NCBI GenBank assembly: GCA_045430285.1
Contig: JAILXV010000006.1
Span: 124,001 to 188,000 of the forward strand
Reading direction: 5' to 3'
DNA length: 64,000 nt
Origin: Agarilytica sp045430285
GTDB taxonomy: Bacteria > Pseudomonadota > Gammaproteobacteria > Pseudomonadales > Cellvibrionaceae
This document shows, piece after piece, positions 35,801-40,650 of this stretch. A program made the position numbers and the translations under genes. The notes beneath the pieces were generated by a model. It did no database searches and was not told the DNA's origin. It saw only the letters and a list, made by a program, of their open reading frames with translations. Numbering within the stretch: position 1 is the first letter of the stretch; every line of letters begins with the position of its first letter.

Positions 35801-38032
35801 CTTGGCATGGAGGTTTTTTTCCACATGGATCTCGTATGCTATTTCTTTTCGCTTTTCTTTTTCTTTTTCTTTTTCAATAGGGCCCTTGGTATCGCCAGCG
35901 TTATTCAAACGTATTTCTAAATCGATTGGGATGTCATTTACCGCGACAGGTTTTAACCAGTAGACATCTTGAATACTGATAATACCCCTATAAACCCCAG
36001 CGCTCTCACTTGCCGCACGTACCAGCTCGAGATACGCCACTCCGGGTAAAAACTTTGTTCCTTGAACAACGTGATCTCTCAAGTAAAACTCACCGCCGGA
36101 TAGCTTTTTTGAGAATAATGCCTCGTTCATATTCACGAGCCCGTGATTGGCCGCAGGAATAGACGACATATCAGCATCACTTCTCATTAACTCTTTGGGA
36201 CGCACAATATCGTCGCCAAACCAACAACGCTTTTGAGCAAAAAAATAGGTCGGCAATGGCAGTCGGCGGGGATGATTAACCGAGGAATAATACTGCGACC
36301 AATCTAACTTGCTCCCCTTCACCCATGCCGCTGCAAGTTCAAACAGATTCGCGCCTGAATCCACCCTTAGTACTTGTGGTTTTTCTCCCCGCTTGATCTT
36401 TACGTGACCATAGGCATAACGAGAAGTGTCAGCGCCTTGTTCTAGGAATCGATGTATATTTTTAGTCAACTCGTCCAACGACGAAACGACGAAGGCCAGG
36501 CGCGTCGTCATTTGAGATCGTCCACAGCTGAGCGTGTACGCCAAACGGCCAAGGAATACTCGTTCTTCAGTGGGTGAAAGATTTTTTTTATGACGCAATA
36601 GAAACTCACAAACTTCTGCCAGGTAAGGGCTAAGCGCTTTATTCTTACTAGAAAAAGGGATAAGTACGGGGAATTTCGTTTGTTGTTCAGTGCTGTCTTG
36701 GTCCGGCTGTGTAGGCGCTTCTTCAAGAATCACGTGACCATTCACGCCGCCCATTCCAAAAGACGACACGCTCGCGCGTCTTGGAATCTCTTTACCATTT
36801 ATATCTTCGATTCGATTCCATGCGATATTTTTGTTCGCCATATAGAACGGGCTATCGTTCAAATCCAAATAAGGGTTTAGACGATTAAAGTTTTGTAATG
36901 CGGGTATTTTTTTATGCTGCAAAGACAATATCGTCTTGATAATTCCAGCTATACCGGATGCGCTCTCTAAATGCCCAACATTTGTTTTAACGGCACTCAA
37001 CGCGCAATAGGCGTTACGCGAAATGCCACCACCAAGTTTTTGGTACGCGTCTTTAAGCGCACTAATTTCAATAGGGTCCCCCATTGGCGTACCGGTGCCA
37101 TGAGCTTCAACGTAGGTAATCGAATTAGGAGTTACTTGCGCGTTATTAAACGCTTTTTGAATCACTTCTGATTGTGCTCTCACCGTCGGTGAGGTTAAAA
37201 AATTTGCTCTCCCCCCATGATTAATGGCGGAGCCTTTAATGACGGCGTGGATATTGTCCCCATCGTCAAGAGCACGCTCTAGACTTTTAATAAATAAGGT
37301 CCCAACACCCTCAGCACGAACGTACCCGTTTGCGCCTTCATCAAAGGTCTTGCATTGACCATCGGCAGACAACATGCCGGATTTACTGTGAGACAGATAC
37401 ATTGTCGGCGCGAGCAAGGCATTCACACCTCCAACAATCGCCGCTTCACATTCTCCGTTTGCTATATCCCGCATCGCGTTATGTAGGGCCACAAGGCCAC
37501 TCGAACATGCGGTATCCACAGACTCGCTTCGCCCATGAAAATCGAAAAGAAATGAGACACGGTTCGAGAGTATCGAATGCACCGTACCAGTAGACACGAA
37601 AGGTGCAATATCCTGCTTCAGCTCACGCATGAGTTCCGCGTAATCATTTTTTGATACGCCAGCATAGACGCCAATTTCTCTACCGGATAGGTCCTCAACG
37701 TTATATCCCGCATCTTCGAGACACTTCCATGATGACATTAAAAAGAGTCGATGCTGCGGGTCGATACACGCCGCTTCCTTTGGGGATATACCAAAAAACA
37801 TGGGATCAAACTTATCCATATTGGAGATAAACCCTCCCCACTTCACCTTCGTACGATTTGCAGTTGTTTCTGGGTCGCCATAATAATCTTCCCAGCACCA
37901 ACGATCTTTAGGGACCTCGCTAATCGAACTGATATTGTTTTCTAAATTTTCCCAAAACTGATGATAATTATCTGCGCCAGGAAAACGGCAATCCATGCCC
38001 ACTACAGCGAATGCTTGATGTTGTTTTTTCAT
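23804..38032 (-). CDS. Trans-AT type I polyketide synthase, three KS modules (4742 residues)
   Basis: Multi-module megasynthase with no AT domain. Order with active residues: KS1 (about 6-430, Cys176 in DTACSSG); DH1 (about 640-950, His654 in the HxxxGxxxxP motif, Asp846); KR1 (about 1010-1400, SGGAGGLG near 1239, Tyr1381); ACP1 (Ser1595 in GVDSM); DH2 (about 1675-1960, His1696 kept, Asp replaced by Thr1869); ACP2 (Ser2013) and ACP3 (Ser2148), both GINSV and near-identical; KS2 (about 2260-2690, Cys2433); DH3 (His2915, Asp3100); KR2 (GGMGGIG near 3524, Tyr3667); ACP4 (Ser3828, GLESV); KS3 (about 3937-4370, Cys4106); ACP5 (Ser4614, GMDSM). All three KS keep HGTGT and GHLE His residues, so they should condense. 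LPTYxFxxxRYW motifs end each KS linker, as in trans-AT systems. Both KRs have an Asp at the B-type position (IED). There is no loading domain before KS1. The last ~120 residues after ACP5 include a possible docking helix. The upstream ribosome binding site is weak. Confidence 0.95.
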   Translation of the reverse strand: MKKQHQAFAVVGMDCRFPGADNYHQFWENLENNISSISEVPKDRWCWEDYYGDPETTANRTKVKWGGFISNMDKFDPMFFGISPKEAACIDPQHRLFLMSSWKCLEDAGYNVEDLSGREIGVYAGVSKNDYAELMRELKQDIAPFVSTGTVHSILSNRVSFLFDFHGRSESVDTACSSGLVALHNAMRDIANGECEAAIVGGVNALLAPTMYLSHSKSGMLSADGQCKTFDEGANGYVRAEGVGTLFIKSLERALDDGDNIHAVIKGSAINHGGRANFLTSPTVRAQSEVIQKAFNNAQVTPNSITYVEAHGTGTPMGDPIEISALKDAYQKLGGGISRNAYCALSAVKTNVGHLESASGIAGIIKTILSLQHKKIPALQNFNRLNPYLDLNDSPFYMANKNIAWNRIEDINGKEIPRRASVSSFGMGGVNGHVILEEAPTQPDQDSTEQQTKFPVLIPFSSKNKALSPYLAEVCEFLLRHKKNLSPTEERVFLGRLAYTLSCGRSQMTTRLAFVVSSLDELTKNIHRFLEQGADTSRYAYGHVKIKRGEKPQVLRVDSGANLFELAAAWVKGSKLDWSQYYSSVNHPRRLPLPTYFFAQKRCWFGDDIVRPKELMRSDADMSSIPAANHGLVNMNEALFSKKLSGGEFYLRDHVVQGTKFLPGVAYLELVRAASESAGVYRGIISIQDVYWLKPVAVNDIPIDLEIRLNNAGDTKGPIEKEKEKEKRKEIAYEIHVEKNLHAKGRLVFGGEGDVFADEGLDGFLTHNRLDVNALKQSFDNEKHGVAVDASTLYQTFKKFGLSYGESFRPIESSWVSDSEVLTKLVAPECTRAGFCDFVLHPTMMDGVFQSIVLLTLLGQKQTGYQYVPFSLERIDILGKIGATQWVYAKASSKNQESSASLATNELRYDAVMMDEQGKVVIKLYGLQKRAIGSAIRPEIGVGVEDTENSITPLTSRPKPIDALTDSVAPSFCTIPPAITRASAADIYYRSTFVSVPVLSSIPESDDSSRSTVSAILVLSNTKSIREKVALNIAENVPIFVVSTGERYQRIDDFNVVLSPVNQEDIVRLVAHIKSLKITISHVLHMWNMNDEDHHISNTEVNVKDFGIYAILSLTQTLMKQRAYKKIKMMYCYRDDEPELRPCHAMVAGFARTLIYENPNIDIQTLGLSIPDDDRVNGKREPVTIAMAELLRHSDAKLHEIRVSGNVREIRQVIAFDDAMEIGVSEKSVFRKGGTYILSGGAGGLGVIFSSYLAKHYNANIILLGRSVLNQHIQSICESIVNLGGQCNYYSVNISDGQAMASVMAKIRGSHSDINGVIHAAGVIEDAYIIRKSRVSFQKVIETKTLGVRHLDTLTKNDNLDFFMMFSSIAALMPNQGQADYAAANSYLDYFSSYRNQLVHKGQRNGVSVAINWPLWANGGMGVTAEEEAHLLKVFGMKPLDTSLGIEVFESTLKFANKYNQSKRLDQVFVIDGDKGKISACLGMTGMSMPVSTNENSISEAHESHLAVQTLADVVAPKVTFPKVEAPKTLVPKTEVPKTEVSKKGERIMASQYNTEVEASIDGKGYVLALFSKHFDIAQASIDTSANFSEFGVDSMVMITIAKEINAYFGLDIKPIVFFEVNTIEKFIKYLEPCIRKEKMIGAVPTDGTPGEGRSFGSHASVPLHNRSLIDPSISIPSEMTFKRRFNVDEFYLKDHVVEDQYNMPGACYIEMARQCGDQLFGDGAVKVLTNNYWVSQLSSPDSDFDAYVHVIKKSGAYEYEVASYGEYPKIETKQLHAIGQFHLDYGSEDQDGVAKFIDLDALRKRCMARQTPDLVYPQIIAEGLHVGPTFMPMSEILLGQGEALAHLALPRDISHTDGDYILHPTMLTGVFQTALISNRYDKQNTSRQYIPISIDEISVYRPVRGNCFVVSKASDRNPKNKQLKKFDLCICADNGEVLVKLNGFSIRALKEAAQISEHNTGKALGGNTSSIDQSERLRLTESFIKGLLAGPVGLPADEIESEQEFDAYGINSVMIVELNTLFESTFGALSKTLFFEYANVAELAEYFLENHHEPMGNILGVGSEAHKAGLTSTVESNVASSEAEKTEPTLSETPLVNLNTSIESAPNNRDIQVSLQRELKELLSEPLGLPVEDIDVDESFESYGINSVMIVELNKRFESKFGPLSKTLFFEYDNIEDLSEYFIENHHEVLLTLLDVDIPVLAPATVNSDALSSQRHDQTPSQHTNSQNSNGLPESSIVSNNAGDTNEARQSDDQHKENTPQDIAIIGVAGRYPEAANITQFWELLKAGRDCIKSVPKGHFDGESVFDANPERDKIYSKLGGFVDDVDKFDAAFFNISPREAELIDPQERLFLEVTWSALEDAGYTPDSLREMSDSEVGVFVGALWQPYQSIGTEETMRGNPVAPSGLLYSIANRISYYLNLSGPSLAIDTACSASLTAVHMACQSIRTGDCKVAIAGGVNLSLHSSKYLFLSQNRFLSTDGRCRSFGEGGDGYVPGEGVGSILLKPLDEAIKDKDQIYAVIKGSAVNHGGKTHGYSVPNPNAQASLIQKTLERSKINPRSIGYIEAHGTGTPLGDPIEITGLKKAFQENTDDKQFCAIGSVKSNIGHLEAAAGIAAITKTVLQMKHNTLVPSIHADELNKNINFEDSPFQVQRSLGAWRKSDIDQSRRAGISSFGAGGANAHLILEQYNPENDIGHGPSVGDNVNNLKFSAPSIAVLSAKDSDRLLESANNLKTFLEQRHESGDAVSFESLLFTLQVGRQAMSSRLAIAADSVADLCVKLSKFIDGDANIDGVYSGDVDTKSSLAIFSNDEDIGVAIDAWVAKSKTKKVAQLWATGFSIDWRKHYLARYPVKISLPTYPFEKSRYWLPEGGVDGSAVPIRGDRLHPLVHKNTSTLNQQQFSSYFDGREFFLDDHRVGVDRILPAVAYIEMFRAAAALSHDSSAVYRLSHLAWSKPIMVGDMALGSEPVNVEVVLTPDNDTISIRAQVVEDVRGKVEGETEEKAEAIVHCEGTVSYVAQHREESEGHIDVDAVLQSMHSKLDGQEIYRILHGKGLNLRAAFQGLEWLKWNEGQAIGKISLPKNVLSDSRSRYSVHPCLLDSALQVALTVLETQHDQVDSLYLPLSIEAVTFYDHLPNDIYSLVTPSDDRSMEDSHATVRSFDVSVCDEHGRIVLQVKNIAFKESNMASGSIQSQYDKGAERVLPSVTYSSFDWIKSDLLPSKDEYGAGENKGNIDAISSTNSDGISSDMPDVSGIFKAKQKSDRVIIVSNSETLLDTFSFSLSDDTNYDVCDIILVCDQPVAAQRNRIVCRSNDTFESLGTLLSNRDRKVDQFIYLWDTVKNTSHQSSVDDVADNAKVLLDVAFNLNRVFAKTSYAQSQIFLTVSGPSNSAYESTFGNIVSGTIAGYLKSLSTEYPKLSGRIIAMPRDLVMETPSIFYRELIDVYAGSKGDGKSRENNQWVKYALEDKKTTRYTKQMSLLDFNAQNSNVSNPNELSHNTSGSNTASSNKRDALSGIRHKGCYLISGGMGGIGKILSRYLSEKYSATLILLGRSELNEALASHLALLNESGGKAFYFDVDISDRAALTQRMDTIRATCGRIDGVIHAAGKIEDNFLLSKSAASFESVLRPKISGTVNLDLETRDDPLDFFMGFSSLTSVFGNVGQCDYGAANGFLDAYMAYRSQCKLAPGMSLGINWPLWLDGGMGVSSDQTDIEEGLDERFGSPIGLDVGIKCFEDSLFLGRPQVIVIQEKFAVKKPEISAPKIQEKYEIATAKNSRAAFKTQSALINDADIETYLYEDVRELIAKKGKFDPQRIRPSDNFIALGLESVFLTSLSGQINKKYGAKLSPATFFEYSRLDSLVNYILEDYREEIHAFYREHTSNSSPVASQAPTVEIKNGDHNGEVPTGSPINPSFRRGLHRAVSNGTDQHSSGQKYQGKYAIVGMDCLFPGAPDLESFWDVLESGKYMISEVPRDRWDWQSIYGDPAQETNKTNIKWGGFVEDLDKFDPEFFNISPREAALMDPQQRIVLQSVWKAIEHAGYAPLSLSDTHKVGLFLGASTNDYFELLAKRDVEAYSSTGGVHSITANRVSYLLDFKGPSIPVDTACSSSLVALDMAVKSLEDGQCDVAIVGGVNALITPTLYLAFSKAGMLSPTGIISPLDKAANGYVRGEGVGVLVLKKLDRAIKDNDTVHAVVRGTAVNHGGRVSSLTVPNPNAQAELILDACDKAEIDVTTLSFIEMHGTGTPLGDPVEVNGLKKAFKQGEAVKGTGYCGISSVKANLGHLEAAAGIAGVIKAVLSLQHQTVCAQGNFHELNPHIQLDNSPFRVIERTAKWVPIKNEQGNGLPRRAGVSSFGFGGANAHTILEEYIAEESVGNASPVDGRSVNKISTYADILEAFVLSAKTDKSLQRIALKLKDTLVGMKRHSKMEDGEEREQLNNIAFTLQTGRSPMVCRLAVQAQTMDELIDKLSAYLTVSESASGSLTQESIQDHAIFIGDCHDVAEFSYRYEKSKGLAACLAKWVAGADIDWLSYYPSGSCKHVPLPTYEFSRERYWLSLDVGRDESTDALTKNAPSQEPLKDFCIHFLTSIAATVLQTSPSKIKRKTPLDQYGMDSMMVIQVVNTLKKDFKDIDSVVLMRYRTIEALAEYFIKEYTKVITGLYEDGEQYKVISKAIPEPDNTQQNMQVNDAINVNSPVSEVSGIAQDLADGKFDFKDAIKKIRAATESDVSVVNGDKEASRETV
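33405..33480 (-). repeat. Short 15-bp tandem repeats in the PKS linker before ACP1
   Basis: The KR1-ACP1 linker holds imperfect copies of a five-codon unit (Pro-Lys-Thr-Glu-Val and variants). The repeats keep frame, so copy-number change would only alter linker length. Confidence 0.6.
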
Positions 38033-38080
38033 ATCATCAGTCTCTTAATATGGCGCAAATGCACCAGCCTTTAACCAAAA

Positions 38081-38104
38081 AGCCCCTTAACTTCTTAAGG
38101 GGCT
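38081..38104 (-). terminator. Intrinsic terminator between the secreted protein gene and the PKS
   Basis: A 10-bp perfect stem (AGCCCCTTAA with TTAAGGGGCT) around a 4-nt loop. On the minus strand it is followed by TTTTGG, so it stops transcription from the 258-residue protein gene, 49 bp before the PKS ATG. The PKS would then need readthrough or its own promoter in the remaining short space. Confidence 0.85.
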
Positions 38105-38210
38105 ACGTGATGCATTATGTAAGACGTGCTGTATAAGCAATAAACCCTACATACGTTTTCATAAATACACCGTTGGAAATTCTAGAGGCTCTAGCGCCCC
38201 ACTAAAACTT

Positions 38211-38987
38211 CTATTTTTGGATCATTTCTTCTTCGTAACCAAACCCTGGGAAGGTCACTACGTTACGCACTTGTGCTGCAATTTGGCCGTTTGCAAGTGG
38301 GTGAAATTCAAAGTATCCCCACGCAACACCGTTGCCGTATTTGTCCGACGTAACTTCACAGTTAATGACACCACCACGACCAACAGGCTGCATAGGGCCA
38401 CGAGATTGATAGTTAATAACAATGTCTTTTTTGTTGTGGCCACGCTTAAGCACATAGCTACCACCCGCCGCGAACATTGTGCCCGCTGGAACGTGTGTAC
38501 CTGCGAATTCACCACCCAACTCAATCCCTGCAGGATCAACAACGGCCAAAGCCCAGCCACCATCGATAATGGGATAACCTTTACCTGGATTACGTTTTTT
38601 CCCAGAGACTAATACTGCACGGTAATCCGCTGCGGGATCGATTTGGAAACCGGTAAAATAAAGACGAGGGTCATTCACATCAAGACCAAAACGCTCTTGA
38701 TAGAACGCGATTGCGTCTTGACGGTTCTGCTCGATTTCTTCATCAGAATATCCCATAACATTCTTGAAAAAATCCATTCCGTCGCCACCTGCCATTCCAT
38801 CCAAGAAAAAAGTGCCATCTACGGAATCGAACGGACGCGTTGATATAAAAGTAAACACTTTTTTCAAGTTATCTGGCTTATTTTTGAAGCTCTTCGTGCT
38901 ATACATTCCATGACCAGAGTCAGCGGATACACTGAACGACAACGCGAGTAGTGATGACGCGATTAAAGAGGTGATTTTTTTTAACAT
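38211..38987 (-). CDS. Secreted protein of unknown function within the PKS locus
   Basis: 258 residues with a Sec-type signal peptide (KKITSLIASSLLALSFSVSA, cleavage near residue 22). The mature part has Gly- and Asp-rich segments (FFLDGMAGGDGMDF, VDPAGIELGGEF) and a single Cys (INCEVTSD). I recognise no family or catalytic motif. It is on the same strand as the AT gene upstream (178 bp) and the PKS downstream (178 bp), and a terminator separates it from the PKS. Position suggests a link to the polyketide, for example binding, maturation or export of the product, but nothing in the sequence shows this. Confidence 0.7.
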   Translation of the reverse strand: MLKKITSLIASSLLALSFSVSADSGHGMYSTKSFKNKPDNLKKVFTFISTRPFDSVDGTFFLDGMAGGDGMDFFKNVMGYSDEEIEQNRQDAIAFYQERFGLDVNDPRLYFTGFQIDPAADYRAVLVSGKKRNPGKGYPIIDGGWALAVVDPAGIELGGEFAGTHVPAGTMFAAGGSYVLKRGHNKKDIVINYQSRGPMQPVGRGGVINCEVTSDKYGNGVAWGYFEFHPLANGQIAAQVRNVVTFPGFGYEEEMIQK

Positions 38988-39165
38988 GACACATTCCTTT
39001 TAATGGTTATTGAGGTTTATTGAACTATTTAAATTTTTATTTCTACTTTCTTTACTACTTTACCTTCTGTCTAAAAAAGAAGGATATTTCTACATTCGGC
39101 TTCTTTTGAGCAAATTATCCTCCCCCTACTTCACTAGGCGAAAAAAGCAGGCATATATGATTAAG

Positions 39166-40266
39166 CTACTTTCTGATATCAGATAGAGGCAAATATCCGT
39201 CGATCTCATTTAGATATATCACGGGCCTAAACCCGAATAGATTTATCGCCGGTGATCTCGTTGTAAAGTCACCGGCCAGACAATTAAGCTGCACCGATTC
39301 ACCGACCTTACATTTCTTATTCCATTCTTCCACGATGTGGTTAAGGTCATTATTTTCACCCTCGACTATGGGCACCGCCATGTCCTTGTTTTTTTCCGCA
39401 CTGCGGATGCCAACAATTTCATCGTAGTCAGGCTTAATTTTTAATACTAACTTTGTTAATACATCGCCCGCTCCTACTTCCCTAAACTCCTTCACACCGG
39501 CATTCATCAGGTACTCGATTATCTGAAACCAGAGTACGGACCCCGTAATCTGATCAGAAAGATTCTGCACAATATGTTCTTTCTTGTAGGGCCGAGCGGT
39601 AACATTTGAGATTACCGGCACCTCCATGTCACCGAAATCAAAGGTAGAAATATAGGCAGCAAATAATTCGGCGGCGGGCCTCATTAATCGCGAGTGAAAT
39701 GCGCCACTTGTATTGATCGGTATAAATACTCCGCCTGCGGATTCAATAAATTGTTGACTATCAGAGACTTGAGCGCTTGCACCAGAAATAACCGTTTGCG
39801 TTCTCGTGTTGTAGTTCGCAATATCCACATCGCAAAGCCCGTTAGACGTGAGTATTGTCGATATCATTTCTTCAGATAGATTTAGAATTGCAGCCATTGC
39901 ACCATTTTTAGCTTGGGACATTAGCTCGCCGCGTTTCTTTACTAAGCGAAGCCCGTCGCCAAAACTCAATGCGCCAGCGGCGTTTAATGCGTTGTATTCA
40001 CCCAGACTATGCCCCGCCACATAACTGGGTCGCATACTATATTTCTGAAGAGTCTGTAGATACGAAAGTGCGCTAACCACATAAATTGCGGGCTGCGTAT
40101 ACTGGGTATGATTAAGTTTCCCGTCTCTATCTTCGCAACATAAGTCGCGAATAGAATAACCAAGAATGGCGTCGGCCTCTTCTTCTTGCCTGGGAAACAA
40201 GTCAAATAATTCGCACCCCATGCCTTTAAACTGGGAGCCTTGTCCTGGAAAAATATAGCTAATCAT
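39166..40266 (-). CDS. Trans-acting malonyl-CoA:ACP acyltransferase
   Basis: 366 residues. The FabD-like catalytic part (1-300) starts with the PGQGSQ motif and has the nucleophile elbow GHSLG with Ser87 and the catalytic His191 in GAFHS; the Phe there fits malonyl rather than methylmalonyl use. An Arg for the malonyl carboxylate lies near residue 112 (KKRGELM). The C-terminal 65 residues (VEEWNKKCKVG, then TTRSPAINLFGFRPVIYLNE...GYLPL) match an extension common in discrete trans-AT proteins and absent from housekeeping FabD. It should load malonyl units on all extender ACPs of the PKS. It is the most upstream minus-strand gene of the locus and is divergent from the YdeP-like gene. Confidence 0.93.
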   Translation of the reverse strand: MISYIFPGQGSQFKGMGCELFDLFPRQEEEADAILGYSIRDLCCEDRDGKLNHTQYTQPAIYVVSALSYLQTLQKYSMRPSYVAGHSLGEYNALNAAGALSFGDGLRLVKKRGELMSQAKNGAMAAILNLSEEMISTILTSNGLCDVDIANYNTRTQTVISGASAQVSDSQQFIESAGGVFIPINTSGAFHSRLMRPAAELFAAYISTFDFGDMEVPVISNVTARPYKKEHIVQNLSDQITGSVLWFQIIEYLMNAGVKEFREVGAGDVLTKLVLKIKPDYDEIVGIRSAEKNKDMAVPIVEGENNDLNHIVEEWNKKCKVGESVQLNCLAGDFTTRSPAINLFGFRPVIYLNEIDGYLPLSDIRK

Positions 40267-40650
40267 TCGACAACATCCTTAACCTTTACCCTTTCCTCAC
40301 GTCATCCTGAAGAAAATAAAAGTTGGCTTACAAATTTGGCATACAGATATAGTTATGTGCAATCCAGCAATTCTTTTTGTCGCTGTGATGATGCGTATTA
40401 TTTTTAATTCGGCAGCACTTCGTATGTAACATATGTCACACAGAAATCTGCATTTATCACAATGTGATAAATTCGTGATATTTAAAAATATCTTTGCATC
40501 TAAAACACGTTAATTATTTTCCCAAACCACGCACCAACAAATACTGAATATTATTTCGTCGGTGCGTAAGGATATTATTCGTACGGCATTACAGTGTAGA
40601 ATGACACTATTAAACCCATAAAGACGCCTCAAATAGTAACTGGGAATAAA
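40267..40650. other. Divergent intergenic region between the AT and YdeP-like genes
   Basis: 384 bp that must carry promoters for the PKS-locus AT gene (minus) and the oxidoreductase (plus). It holds the dyad at 40453-40471. No further gene was seen. Confidence 0.5.
40453..40471. promoter_or_regulatory. Dyad operator candidate between divergent AT and oxidoreductase genes
   Basis: TTTATCAC-AAT-GTGATAAA is a perfect 8-bp inverted repeat with a 3-bp centre. It lies 187 bp upstream of the AT ATG and 180 bp upstream of the plus-strand gene. It resembles sites of dimeric HTH regulators such as the GntR or CRP types, but the factor is unknown. Confidence 0.5.

Noticed and set aside
35845..35870. 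CTTTTT-type repeats as a phase-variation switch in the PKS
   Set aside because: The unit is six bases, so changes in number keep the reading frame and only alter a Lys-Glu run.
24191..38000. Many open frames on the plus strand opposite the PKS
   Set aside because: All are short and antisense to conserved catalytic domains.
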